DNA of 64,000 bases from CAZYTM01 sp964649725 (GTDB lineage Bacteria > Desulfobacterota > Desulfuromonadia > Geobacterales > Geobacteraceae). Every line of letters begins with the position of its first letter. Position 1 is the stretch's first letter. Positions 42,395 to 51,373 of this stretch are shown here, piece by piece. Under the pieces are notes generated by a model that saw only the letters and a list, made by a program, of their open reading frames with translations, was not told the DNA's origin and ran no database searches. Position numbers and translations under genes: made by a program. Location: NCBI GenBank assembly GCA_964649725.1, contig CAZYTM010000002.1:186001-250000 (forward strand), in the 5' to 3' direction.

Positions 42395-43149
42395 TTGCTC
42401 CGCTCCATTTCGCGCAGTTTGATATATTTGACAAAGGTGAGCAGACTGGTGGTGGCTGCGATCTCGAGACCTTCGACCCCGTCGAGAAAACCTCTCCGCA
42501 GCAGATAGGTCTTGAAAAAGGCATAGCAGGGGCGCACCGTCAGATCGAAGAGCGAGCAGCGTCTCCCCTTATCGAACAGCTGCCGGGCGCCAAGTTCGCT
42601 GTACTGATTCAGTTTGCCGAGCAGTTGCGCGATACCGCTAAAGGAGTAATGGAGCAGATGCTCGTAGCAGTCGGCTACCGCACCTTGCACAACAACCCTT
42701 TCATGGACCAGATCAGCGCTAAAAGCGGCCCGGGTCCGATCGAACAAGCGTACCGTCCGATCAGGATACCAGCCACAGTGGCGGATCTCCTTGCTGCCGA
42801 GAAAGGTTCGCCGCGGCACTGAATAGGCAGCAGCTATCTCTTTTTTGGCCAGAATACCCCTTATCTCTTCAGCCAGTTCCGCAGTCAGCCGTTCGTCACA
42901 ATCGATGCTGAAGATCATGTCGTGACTCGCCATATCCACAGCAGCCTGCTTCTGCAGACCAAAGCCACGCCACTCAAGATCGTAGACCCGGTCCGTATAG
43001 CGACGCGCAATGGCAACAGTATCGTCTCTGCTCCCCGAATCGAGGAGGACGATCTCATCTGCCCAGCGGACGCTCTCCAGACAGGCCTCGATCCTTGCCG
43101 CTTCATCACGGGCGATAATGACCACTGTCAGGGGACGAACTGTTGTCAT
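42391..43149 (-). CDS. waaE: LPS core glycosyltransferase, GT2 (WaaE/KdtX-like)
   Basis: A 252-residue GT2 protein. LTVVIIARDEAARIEACLESV, WADEIVLLDSGSRDDT and the acidic site SIDCDERLT match the WaaE/KdtX group, which in enterobacteria adds glucose to the first heptose. The conserved RHCGWYPDRTVRLF, ADLVHERV and YFKTYLLRRGFLDG-like C-terminus (here FFKTYLLRRGFLDG) support this. It overlaps the GT9 gene downstream by 4 bases. The acceptor is likely inner-core heptose, with the donor uncertain. Confidence 0.85.
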   Translation of the reverse strand: MTTVRPLTVVIIARDEAARIEACLESVRWADEIVLLDSGSRDDTVAIARRYTDRVYDLEWRGFGLQKQAAVDMASHDMIFSIDCDERLTAELAEEIRGILAKKEIAAAYSVPRRTFLGSKEIRHCGWYPDRTVRLFDRTRAAFSADLVHERVVVQGAVADCYEHLLHYSFSGIAQLLGKLNQYSELGARQLFDKGRRCSLFDLTVRPCYAFFKTYLLRRGFLDGVEGLEIAATTSLLTFVKYIKLREMERSK

Positions 43150-43165
43150 GATCTCACTCCGGCTC

Positions 43166-44248
43166 TCATCCCGTCAAAACCTCGAAGAGATGACGGGCGC
43201 TGTTCTCCTGCTGTAAAGCAGCTCCTGCAGCCGCGGCTTTTCGACAATAACCGGGATAGTCTGCCATGATCTCCCTGATCGCCTTGAGCAGCAGCTCAGG
43301 CTGCGTATCAGCAACCACCCTGCCGGCGTCGAACCGCTCCACTAGCCGCGCCATCCAGGTATGGTCGAGGGTCAGCAGTGGCGCACCATTACTGAGCGCA
43401 TCCAGGGTGATGCCGCTGATCCGGTCGGCAAAGTCAGCCCGGTTATAGAGCTGAAGGCAGATGGCACCAGCAAAGACTTGCTGATAATGATCGGCAGAGA
43501 GGGTCTCCGGGACGAGCAGCAACTCCGGATAGGAGAGCTTGCTGAGCCGGTCTAGCGCCTGCCGCGTGGTGTCGTCGTATCTGTTGAAGTGGTCAGCTGC
43601 GGTCTGTATCACCAGCGGGATATCTGCCTGCTCTCTTGCCATGGTTTCCAGCAGTGTAACGACATGGGCAATACCCTTGTCCGCCCGGGCCGCTCCGGCA
43701 AAGAGGAGATGGCGGAACTGCCGCTCCTGGCCGGCTGGAACCTTTTGCGGCGTGATCGGATAAGGGACCGTCATGACTCTTTGAAATCCGCAGGTGTAAA
43801 GCTCTGCGGCCACACTCTCAGTCGGTGCCAGCAGCGTCAAAGCGGGCTGCTTCCGGGCAATGCGCGCCAACTCCGCCCGCTTCCTGTCGTTAAGGTAGAG
43901 CCAGTGTATGTAAAGAAATACCTTGCCGGGGGGTATCGCTCCATTTGCGGCCAGATCGAGCAGGAGCAGATCGGTCCGCCCTGCAGTAGCGATGAAGAGC
44001 CGGCCAGCTTGACGCAACAGGCGCCGATACAACCAGAAAGCCTGAAATCGGCGAATATGCCGGCGAAAATGGCGATGCACCCTGACCATCCCCTCAAGCT
44101 CGGGGAGGGAAGCATCCCGCCCTGCCCAGAGTTCGAACCGGCTGGCTTCTCCGGCCAGGCAAAGGCTGCTGACAAAACTGTGACAATGCCCGGCGGAAGT
44201 CGCCAGGGTAGGTTCGATGATATGGAGCGGTGCGCCCAAATCAGCCAC
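43166..44248 (-). CDS. GT4-like glycosyltransferase, diverged active-site motif
   Basis: A GT-B protein of about 360 residues. HHL-type donor-domain features are present: LLFAGAARADKGIAHV, LLVPETLSADHYQQVF and DRISGITLDALSNGAPLL. The last corresponds to the EX7E motif but both acids are Asp (D-X7-D). The GTG at 44248 has GAGG six bases upstream and sits inside the 3' end of waaC; a TTG five codons further upstream is the alternative. It lies between waaC and waaE, so it probably acts on the LPS core. Confidence 0.75.
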   Translation of the reverse strand: MADLGAPLHIIEPTLATSAGHCHSFVSSLCLAGEASRFELWAGRDASLPELEGMVRVHRHFRRHIRRFQAFWLYRRLLRQAGRLFIATAGRTDLLLLDLAANGAIPPGKVFLYIHWLYLNDRKRAELARIARKQPALTLLAPTESVAAELYTCGFQRVMTVPYPITPQKVPAGQERQFRHLLFAGAARADKGIAHVVTLLETMAREQADIPLVIQTAADHFNRYDDTTRQALDRLSKLSYPELLLVPETLSADHYQQVFAGAICLQLYNRADFADRISGITLDALSNGAPLLTLDHTWMARLVERFDAGRVVADTQPELLLKAIREIMADYPGYCRKAAAAGAALQQENSARHLFEVLTG

Positions 44249-45284
44249 CAAGCACCTCGACAACCCCTTTCATTATCATCTCCGGGGTTATGCTCTCCCG
44301 GCAGGTCTTATCCCTGTCACACTCCTTGTTCAGGCAGCCGGTGCAATGGAGCGGCGCCTGTACCAGAATATGCTGTTCACCCTGCGGCCCGTTCCTGCGG
44401 CCATCGGTGACCCGGTAAAAGGAGACCGTCGGAGTCCCGACAGCTGCCGCCAGATGCAACGGACCGGTATCGCCTGCCACCACCAGATCGACCTTTTTCA
44501 AGAGCGCCGCCAGCTCCTTGAGGGAGAGTCCTGGCACCAGCCGGGCAGCCCTGCCGATACCGCGGACAATCTGCTCGCACTCCAGCCTTTCCCGCTCCCC
44601 ACCCCAGGAGAGGAGTATTGTGGCCTGCGGAAAGTGCTGCAAAATCTGCTTCCCCAGTTCGATCCACCCCGCCTCATGCCAGAGCTTGGTCTGCCAGGTG
44701 GTACCTGGATGGAAGAGAAAGACCAGGTCATCAGCGAGGGTAGCCAGAATAGCTTCGGCAGCTGCATCATCGGCAGCAGCTGTAATGACATCGGTCTGCA
44801 GTTGCAGCCCCTGATAATCCTTGGCAAACGGGATACCGACCAGCCGCAGCGCCCTGGCAGTGACATGCCGGTCCTGTTTGCGCAGCGGCACCTGATTGGT
44901 GGTGAAGAGTAGGTTCAACGGTTCCCGGACCTCTTCGCGAGAATAGCCGTAACGTCTGTCACAGCCGACCAGCCAGGTGATGAGGCCGCTCTTCAGATTC
45001 CCCTGCAGATCGAAGACGATATCATAGCGGCGCTCCCGGAGTCTCCGCTTTACCATGCCGATCTCGCGCCAGGTCTTCCTGGCAAAGGGGGCATCACGCC
45101 AGGCCCTGGTCCGCACCAGGTGCAACTGGCTGATGAGCGGATTGTCTGCCAGAAGCGGCGCATTCCGCTCCTCCACCACCCAGTCGATCTCGATCCCCGG
45201 CACAATCCGCTGCAGATAGTCGAGCACCGGCAAGGTATGGATCACATCTCCGAGGGCAGATACTTTGACAATTAATACTCGCAT
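44241..45284 (-). CDS. waaC: LPS heptosyltransferase I
   Basis: A 347-residue GT9 enzyme. The N-terminus VKVSALGDVIHTLPVLDYL is the WaaC signature, and VVEERNAPLLADNP, FDLQGNLKSGLI and VVAGDTGPLHLAAAVGTP complete it. The HPGTTWQTKLW segment should bind the ADP-heptose phosphates. It adds the first L-glycero-D-manno-heptose to Kdo. A C-terminal CTGCLNKEC motif is shared with neighbouring GT9 proteins. It lies 38 bases after waaF. Confidence 0.92.
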   Translation of the reverse strand: MRVLIVKVSALGDVIHTLPVLDYLQRIVPGIEIDWVVEERNAPLLADNPLISQLHLVRTRAWRDAPFARKTWREIGMVKRRLRERRYDIVFDLQGNLKSGLITWLVGCDRRYGYSREEVREPLNLLFTTNQVPLRKQDRHVTARALRLVGIPFAKDYQGLQLQTDVITAAADDAAAEAILATLADDLVFLFHPGTTWQTKLWHEAGWIELGKQILQHFPQATILLSWGGERERLECEQIVRGIGRAARLVPGLSLKELAALLKKVDLVVAGDTGPLHLAAAVGTPTVSFYRVTDGRRNGPQGEQHILVQAPLHCTGCLNKECDRDKTCRESITPEMIMKGVVEVLGG

Positions 45285-45322
45285 AGATCAGAAAATTCCG
45301 CTTGCTTCGCACAAAATTACCA

Positions 45323-46372
45323 TCAATGGTGATTGATTCTCTCTTTCAGCTCCATGGCCGCCTCTACCACATCCGCCACGGTCACCTTGACCATGCAGCG
45401 GTGGTCGGTCGGGCACTCCCTGAGCAGACAGGGAGCGCACTCAGTTGACTGGCGCACCACCGCGGCATCTGCTGCGAATGGCGAAGTGGTACTATGATCG
45501 GTAGGGCCGAATATGGCAACCAGCGGCACGGCAAAAGCCGCAGCGATATGCATCGGTCCCGAGTCGTTGGTAATCATGAAATCGCTCCGTTTGATAACCA
45601 CCATCAACTCCCGTACCGACAAGGTACCGGCCAGGTTTATCGCCGCGCCGGAAAGTGCTGCTGCGATCTCCCTGGCTATCGCCACCTCTCCAGGACCGCC
45701 AAGCAGCACCAGCTTCGCCCCCCAGTTGACTGACAACGTCCTGGCTACCTCGGCGAAGCGGTCCGGATACCAGCGTTTTGCCGCCCCGTATGTTGCCCCG
45801 GGATTGATGGCAAGGAGAAAATCGTCCCGGTCTATGCCGGCTTTGGCAAGCTTCACTGTCAGAGCTTGCTCCTCAGCCTGGGTGACATACAGGGAGAGCT
45901 GGCGCCGGTCAGTGCCGATACCGAAATGGCCAAGGAGTGCCAGGTAGTAATCGACCTGATGGATGTGCCGCAGTTCATCGTTAACCGGACAGCCATGCGT
46001 CAGGAGTATGCCGCGACCGTCGGTGCGATATCCCAGTCGGCGGGGGATACCTGCCAGCCAGGTGATGATAGCTGCATCAAAGGCATTCTGCAGCAGTATC
46101 GCCAGGTCGAACCGATGCTGGCGGAGTTCGGCTGCCAGCCGAAACTTTCCCAGCATCCCGGCATGCCGACCGCTATTTTCATAGACTAATATCTCATCCA
46201 GGCATGGATGGTTGGCAAGCAATTCCGCCACCAGCGGTCTGGCCAACAGCTTCAGTCGCGCTTTAGGGAAAGCGCTCCGGAGCGCTGCCAGAGCCGGGGT
46301 AGTCATGACCGCATCGCCAAGCCAGTTGGTCGCGCGGATCAGTATGGTAGCCACGCCAGTTCGATCTAGCAC
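45323..46372 (-). CDS. waaF: LPS heptosyltransferase II
   Basis: A 349-residue GT9 enzyme adding the second heptose. IRATNWLGDAVMTTPAL is the WaaF signature, followed by LAILLQNAFDAAII, INPGATYGAAKRWYPDRF and MITNDSGPMHIAAAFAVP. The C-terminus has CAPCLLRECPTDHRCM. The start is GTG with GGGAG six bases upstream; the ATG two bases before it is out of frame. Together with waaC it fixes this region as LPS inner-core synthesis. Confidence 0.93.
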   Translation of the reverse strand: MLDRTGVATILIRATNWLGDAVMTTPALAALRSAFPKARLKLLARPLVAELLANHPCLDEILVYENSGRHAGMLGKFRLAAELRQHRFDLAILLQNAFDAAIITWLAGIPRRLGYRTDGRGILLTHGCPVNDELRHIHQVDYYLALLGHFGIGTDRRQLSLYVTQAEEQALTVKLAKAGIDRDDFLLAINPGATYGAAKRWYPDRFAEVARTLSVNWGAKLVLLGGPGEVAIAREIAAALSGAAINLAGTLSVRELMVVIKRSDFMITNDSGPMHIAAAFAVPLVAIFGPTDHSTTSPFAADAAVVRQSTECAPCLLRECPTDHRCMVKVTVADVVEAAMELKERINHH

Positions 46373-46388
46373 ATGAGCTCCCGGAGAT

Positions 46389-46565
46389 TCAACGTCCGCT
46401 ACCCTTTACCGCAGCGTCAGGGAGCATCACCGGGATCCCCTCCCTGATCGGATAGACTAGGTTGCAGGGAGCGCAGAAGAGGCCGTCACCATCCTCTGTC
46501 AGCAACAGTTTCCCCTTGCAGCCGGGACAGACCAGTATGGCCAGCAATTCAGTCGCGATCCCCAT
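46389..46565 (-). CDS. Trm112-family small zinc-ribbon protein (YcaR-like)
   Basis: A 58-residue protein found by translating the gap between lpxK and waaF. It has the Trm112 layout: a N-terminal helix LLAILVCPGCKGKL with Cys13/Cys16, the second pair CAPC (31 to 34) and the ending YPIREGIPVMLPDAA. The ATG is two bases after the lpxK stop, with AAGGGGG just before. In E. coli the homologue ycaR also follows lpxK. Trm112-like proteins partner methyltransferases in other organisms; the bacterial role is unclear. Confidence 0.92.
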   Translation of the reverse strand: MGIATELLAILVCPGCKGKLLLTEDGDGLFCAPCNLVYPIREGIPVMLPDAAVKGSGR

Positions 46566-46567
46566 CT

Positions 46568-47656
46568 CTACCCCCTTTCTGATAAAAGCTCAGCCAGTCT
46601 TTCAAGCAGCGGCCCGGCATCTTCGAACGACAGCTCCAGAGTTGCCATGTAGAATTCGCCAAGACTTTCACGAGCGGCAGCCAGTTTCACCCCGTCTTTT
46701 TCCGTGGTTATCAGATAAGCCGCCCCGCTCTCCTCACGCAGCCGGCCGATGGCAGCCAACTCCTCCGCACCATAGACCGCATGATCAGGAAAAGGGAGCG
46801 TCGCCCCGATATCGAGGCCAGCTGCGGTCAAAGCCGAGAAAAAAGCTGCAGGGTCGGCAATACCGGCAAATGCCAGACCGCTACCATGCGGCAGCGAATT
46901 GAAAGGGAGCAGTTCCGCCGAACCGGGTCGTTTTACCCCGGTGAGCAGATGCCTGGTCCGGCAGGCCTGGATATCACCAACTGCCGCAGGCGTTTGCAGC
47001 TCCGCAGCACAGCGGGAGAATATCAGCAGATCAGCCCGGGCAACTGCACTTAAAGGTTCCCGCAACAATCCGCCCGGCAGCAGCCAGCCGTTGGCAAGAG
47101 GGTTCCGGCAGTCGAGCAGGAGGAGATTCAGGTCTCGCTGCAACGCCAGATGCTGGAAACCATCGTCAAGGATGAAAATATCCGGATCGCACTTCTCAAG
47201 CGCCAGCAGCCCGGCACTGTAACGGTCGGCGCCGATCGCCACGATCAGCCCGGGAATCGAACTGGCCAGCAGATAAGGTTCATCCCCTGCCTCTGCCGGC
47301 GAAAGCAAGAGCGACGTACCGTCCGCCACCAATTTAAGCTCTCCATTTGCCGAGCCGCCATAACCTCGTGAGAGTACTGCAACACGCCCCCCATGGGCGA
47401 TAAAGTGGCGTGCCAGCCAGGCCACCATTGGTGTTTTACCGGTCCCGCCAAGGGTCAGGTTCCCCACGGAAATCACCGGCCTGGGGAGCCGCCTCGAACT
47501 GCATGCGCCGCTTTGATAAGCCAAAGAGCGGAGTCTCATGACAAGAGCGTATATAGGCGTCAAGGCTCGCAGCAGCGTAAGCAACAGCCTATCCGCTAAG
47601 CCGTTGCGCCCACCCTCCAGGAGTTCCCGGAAATATCGTTCGCGACTACTCCTCAC
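46568..47656 (-). CDS. lpxK: tetraacyldisaccharide 4'-kinase
   Basis: A 362-residue inner-membrane kinase phosphorylating the 4' position of the lipid A disaccharide. The Walker A motif lies in SVGNLTLGGTGKTPMV (about 63 to 78), with SRGYGG, GDEPYLLA and FILDDGFQHLAL as further family motifs. An N-terminal hydrophobic helix (about 22 to 42) anchors it. The start is GTG overlapping the waaA stop (GTGA). Length is close to the usual 330 to 350. Confidence 0.94.
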   Translation of the reverse strand: MRSSRERYFRELLEGGRNGLADRLLLTLLRALTPIYALVMRLRSLAYQSGACSSRRLPRPVISVGNLTLGGTGKTPMVAWLARHFIAHGGRVAVLSRGYGGSANGELKLVADGTSLLLSPAEAGDEPYLLASSIPGLIVAIGADRYSAGLLALEKCDPDIFILDDGFQHLALQRDLNLLLLDCRNPLANGWLLPGGLLREPLSAVARADLLIFSRCAAELQTPAAVGDIQACRTRHLLTGVKRPGSAELLPFNSLPHGSGLAFAGIADPAAFFSALTAAGLDIGATLPFPDHAVYGAEELAAIGRLREESGAAYLITTEKDGVKLAAARESLGEFYMATLELSFEDAGPLLERLAELLSERG

Positions 47657-48951
47657 AGCGGCTCCAGATAACGTTGCAGAACCTCCATATGGCGGAGGGT
47701 GGAACCACCGTTCTCCCGCACCAGAGTAATGCCATTATCCGCCATGGTCTGCCGCTGCCCGGCATCACTCCATATCTCCTGCATTACCGCGGCCAGGTCT
47801 GCTGCATTGTCTACCTGGCGGCCGGCAGCATAGCTCTCCACCATAGCGGCTATCTCGCGAAAATTGTTCATGTGCGGACCGTACAACATCGGCACCCCCA
47901 GCGAGGCGGGTTCCAGCAGATTATGCCCCCCGACCGGCACCAGACTCCCGCCGACGAAAACCACCCGGGACATGGCATAGAATCTCATAAGCTCACCGAT
48001 CGTGTCAACCAGCAGAACCTCACCGCTGGCAAACGGGGTCGTGCGGCTGGCAACTTCAGAACGGAGGGTGACCTGGATACCGGCGCGTTGCAGCAAACCT
48101 GCCACTGCTGCTGTCCTTTCGGGATGGCGCGGCACCAGCACCAGCAGAGACTCTGTACCGGTCGCCAGTAAATCCTGATAGGCGCTGATAACCGGTTCAT
48201 CCTCCCCTTGATGTGTGCTGCCGGCAGTAAAGACGGCAAGTCCTGCGGGAATAGCAAACTGCTCCTTAAGCTTACTGATGTCACTACCGGTAGAAGATGC
48301 CACCGGCAGATCATATTTGAGGCTGCCGGTCAGCAATACTTTCTCCTGTGGAGCGCCGATAGCGATTATACGCCGGGCATCCTCAGCACTCTGCATACAG
48401 AGGGTGGAGAAGTTCCGCAGCACCTGGCGGAATATCCAGCTGAAGCGGAGATAACTGGCATAAGAGCGGTCTGATATCCTGCCGTTCACCATGACAGCCG
48501 GAATACCGCTATATTGCAACTGGCGGAGGAAGTTCGGCCAGATCTCCGTCTCAACGATAATAACGAGATCGGGTTTGATCGACTTTATCAAACGCCGCGA
48601 GGCAGCGGCAAAATCGAACGGGAAATAGATGCACAGGTCAGCTTCGGGGAGTTTTGCCGCCACCCCCCGACCGGTTTCAGTCGTGCTGGATATGATCAGT
48701 TTCCGCTCCGGATACTGCTCCTTGATCGCTTTAAGCAGGGGGCGGACCGCCAGTGTCTCGCCGACCGACACTGCATGGACCCAGATGGTCGCATCTCCGG
48801 CTATCTCTGCCAGAGCAGCTGCGGGGAGGAAACCGAGCCGTTCGGCCAGAGCGACCGGACGCTGCCGACTGACCGAACGCCACCAGTGATAGGTGAGGAA
48901 GAGCGGCGCCGTCAGCCAGAGGAGTAGTTCATAAATGTAATAGAGCATCAT
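47653..48951 (-). CDS. waaA: 3-deoxy-D-manno-octulosonate (Kdo) transferase
   Basis: A 432-residue GT30 enzyme attaching Kdo to lipid IVA. The N-terminal anchor (about 1 to 22) is followed by AERLGFLP, WVHAVSVGETLAVRPLL and ISSTTETGRGVA. The donor domain shows FTAGSTHQGEDE, VPRHPERTA, FVGGSLVPVGGHNLLEPA and GPHMNNFREI, all diagnostic. AGGA precedes two adjacent ATG codons; the second is also possible. It lies 10 bases after the DUF374 acyltransferase gene. Confidence 0.95.
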   Translation of the reverse strand: MMLYYIYELLLWLTAPLFLTYHWWRSVSRQRPVALAERLGFLPAAALAEIAGDATIWVHAVSVGETLAVRPLLKAIKEQYPERKLIISSTTETGRGVAAKLPEADLCIYFPFDFAAASRRLIKSIKPDLVIIVETEIWPNFLRQLQYSGIPAVMVNGRISDRSYASYLRFSWIFRQVLRNFSTLCMQSAEDARRIIAIGAPQEKVLLTGSLKYDLPVASSTGSDISKLKEQFAIPAGLAVFTAGSTHQGEDEPVISAYQDLLATGTESLLVLVPRHPERTAAVAGLLQRAGIQVTLRSEVASRTTPFASGEVLLVDTIGELMRFYAMSRVVFVGGSLVPVGGHNLLEPASLGVPMLYGPHMNNFREIAAMVESYAAGRQVDNAADLAAVMQEIWSDAGQRQTMADNGITLVRENGGSTLRHMEVLQRYLEPL

Positions 48952-48961
48952 TCCTGACTCT

Positions 48962-49630
48962 TCAAGTATTACCTTTCACCCTTGCATCTGCCCTGGCCGT
49001 TGTCTCCAGCAGTGCCTGTTCCAGGCGGAGACGAAAGGCTTCCATATCCTCACCCTCCTGGTAGAAGAGCGGTTCGCCGACAACAAAGAGACCGCGGCTG
49101 AAAGGGCTGGGGATGATCAGCCGATCCCAGCTGGTCAGCCGGAAATAGCGGGATGCGGCATAAGCGACCGGTACTACTGACTTCCCTGACAACTTGGCGA
49201 CATGGGCGATGCCGGGTTTTAAAACCTCAGCCGGGCCACGCGGACCGTCAGGGGTTATCGCCAGGTCATTCCCCCCCTTGAGCAGCCGCGCCATCTCGAT
49301 AAGCGCCTTTTTCCCCCCTTTGGAGGATGAGCCGCGCACCACATCGAAACCGAAGCAGCGCATGATGTTGGCGATTATCTCGCCATCCCGGTGGGTGCTG
49401 ATCAGCACATGCATCCTCTTCCCCGGATAGAGATAGGGGATCATCAGCAGCCGGCAGTGCCAGAACATACCGATGAAGCCTTCACCCCTGGAGACCAGGT
49501 CAGCGACATATTCCACCCCTTCGAAGCGGATCCTGATTGTAGCCCGCAACAGCCGTAACACCCCGTAGACCAGATAGGTAAGGAACCTCCCGGAGAGGGC
49601 CCGGCCGATTTTTCGACGTAACTCTTTCAT
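48962..49630 (-). CDS. DUF374 lysophospholipid-acyltransferase-like protein, possible lipid A acyltransferase
   Basis: A 222-residue acyltransferase. The family motifs are ISTHRDGEIIANIM (the HX4D-type catalytic site as HRDGE) and ITPDGPRGPAEV, with FWHCRLLMIPYL before them. It overlaps the msbA stop by 4 bases. As I recall, LpxJ of Helicobacter and Campylobacter, a secondary lipid A acyltransferase, belongs to this group. No LpxL/LpxM homologue is in the window, so this protein may do secondary acylation of lipid A; phospholipid acylation is the alternative. Confidence 0.85.
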   Translation of the reverse strand: MKELRRKIGRALSGRFLTYLVYGVLRLLRATIRIRFEGVEYVADLVSRGEGFIGMFWHCRLLMIPYLYPGKRMHVLISTHRDGEIIANIMRCFGFDVVRGSSSKGGKKALIEMARLLKGGNDLAITPDGPRGPAEVLKPGIAHVAKLSGKSVVPVAYAASRYFRLTSWDRLIIPSPFSRGLFVVGEPLFYQEGEDMEAFRLRLEQALLETTARADARVKGNT

Positions 49631-51354
49631 GATTCCTGGAACTGCATATCGTAGAGTTTCCGGTAGACCCCGCCCTGCTCCATCAGCTGGCTATGGCTGC
49701 CGGCTTCAGCTATCCCTGCCTGGTCAAGGACCACGATCCGGTCGGCATGGAGGATGGTGGAGAGACGGTGGGCAATGACAAAGGTAGTGCGATTGGTCAT
49801 CAGGTTATTCAAGGCCTGCTGCACCATCTGTTCACTTTCTGTATCAAGGGCACTGGTCGCCTCGTCCAGGATCAGTATCGGCGCATCCTTGAGAATGGCG
49901 CGGGCGATACATATCCTCTGCCGTTGCCCGCCAGAGAGCCTCACTCCGCGATCGCCGATATTGGTATCATACCGGTCCGGCAGCTCCATGATGAAGTCGT
50001 GGGCAAAAGCGGCCCGGGCTGCGGCCTCCACCTGGGCATCGCTTGCATTCGGCTGGCCGTAGCGGATATTGCTCGCTATTGTGTCATTGAAGAGGATCGT
50101 CTCCTGGTCGACCAGGGCGATCTGCCGGAGCAGGTCGCGCAGCCGCAAGGAGCGGATATCGATATCGTCGATCCTGATCACCCCCTGCTTGACGTCGTAA
50201 AACCTGGTGATGAGCGATACCAGCGTGGTCTTCCCGCCACCGGAAGGGCCGACCAGGGCTATTATCTCGCCACGGCGCGCCTCCAGGTCGATCTGCCGCA
50301 ACACCCAGTCATCTTCATCGCCATAACGGAACCAGACATCACTGAACGAGACCAGCCCCTTTGCCCGGTCGATATCGACAGGCGCTGGCGGATCGACGAT
50401 CTCGGCCAGTTCGTCCATCGCCTCGAAGACCCGCTCCGCTGAACCGAGCGAGCGCTGCAGCGTGTTATAGGCGCTGGAGAGCTTTTTCACCGGATTGTAG
50501 AGGAATATCATGGCAGCGATGAACGACAGCAGCGATTCCGGCTGCATGGTGCCGCCGATTACCTGATAACCGCCGAACCAGAGGACGCCGGCAATACCGA
50601 ACGAAGTGAGGAGCTCCATGATCGGCACCGACATCACTTCATATTTGATCCCCTTCCGCATGAAGCGGTAGAACTCCTTGTTGGCCGTAACGAACTTCCC
50701 CACCTCCCGCTGCTCAAGGGCAAAAGCCTTGATAACCTTGATCCCGGCAAAACTCTCCTGGAGGATACTCGACAGGTCACCCATCCTCCCCTGGCTCTCC
50801 TTGGAGGCGTTCTTGATCCGCCGGCCGATCTTCTGTGCCGGGAATACCGTGGCCGGGATGACCAGAAAGGCGATGATCGCCAGTTTCCAGTTGAGATAGA
50901 AGATGAGACCGAGCAGGAAGAGAGCGCCGAAACCGTCCCGGAAAAAACTGGTGATGATGCTGGCGACACCCTCCTGCATGGTAGTCACATCATTAAGCAC
51001 CCTGGACATGAGGGTGCCGGTCTGGTTGCGGGAGAAGAACCCGAGTCCCAGGTTCATGGTACGCCGGTAAAGTTCGTTACGGATATCCTGGATCGCCAGT
51101 TGTCCGGCAGTACGGATGAAATACTCATTGATGAACCTGCCGCTGCCGCGAACGATAAAGATGGCGATAATAACCAGTGGCAATAGCTGCAGAAAGAGCC
51201 GGTTATTGCTGGAGAAGAGCTGTTTCAGCAACGGCCCTGACAGATAGGCAAAGACGCTGTCCATGCCGCCGACCACCAGTGATGCGAGTGCGGAGACGAC
51301 GATACGCCATGTGTAGGGTCTGCTGTAAGTAAGTAACCGCTTGAAAGTTCCCAT
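49627..51354 (-). CDS. msbA: lipid A export ABC transporter MsbA
   Basis: A 575-residue half-transporter: six membrane helices in residues 1 to about 310, then a nucleotide-binding domain with Walker A GPSGGGKTTLV, signature LSGGQRQRICIARA, Walker B ILILDEATSALD and the switch His in IAHRLSTI. Between lpxB and the waaA/lpxK genes, it almost certainly flips lipid A-core across the inner membrane. Length matches MsbA (about 580). Confidence 0.94.
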   Translation of the reverse strand: MGTFKRLLTYSRPYTWRIVVSALASLVVGGMDSVFAYLSGPLLKQLFSSNNRLFLQLLPLVIIAIFIVRGSGRFINEYFIRTAGQLAIQDIRNELYRRTMNLGLGFFSRNQTGTLMSRVLNDVTTMQEGVASIITSFFRDGFGALFLLGLIFYLNWKLAIIAFLVIPATVFPAQKIGRRIKNASKESQGRMGDLSSILQESFAGIKVIKAFALEQREVGKFVTANKEFYRFMRKGIKYEVMSVPIMELLTSFGIAGVLWFGGYQVIGGTMQPESLLSFIAAMIFLYNPVKKLSSAYNTLQRSLGSAERVFEAMDELAEIVDPPAPVDIDRAKGLVSFSDVWFRYGDEDDWVLRQIDLEARRGEIIALVGPSGGGKTTLVSLITRFYDVKQGVIRIDDIDIRSLRLRDLLRQIALVDQETILFNDTIASNIRYGQPNASDAQVEAAARAAFAHDFIMELPDRYDTNIGDRGVRLSGGQRQRICIARAILKDAPILILDEATSALDTESEQMVQQALNNLMTNRTTFVIAHRLSTILHADRIVVLDQAGIAEAGSHSQLMEQGGVYRKLYDMQFQES

Positions 51355-51373
51355 GCTACTCCAATCAGACTTG

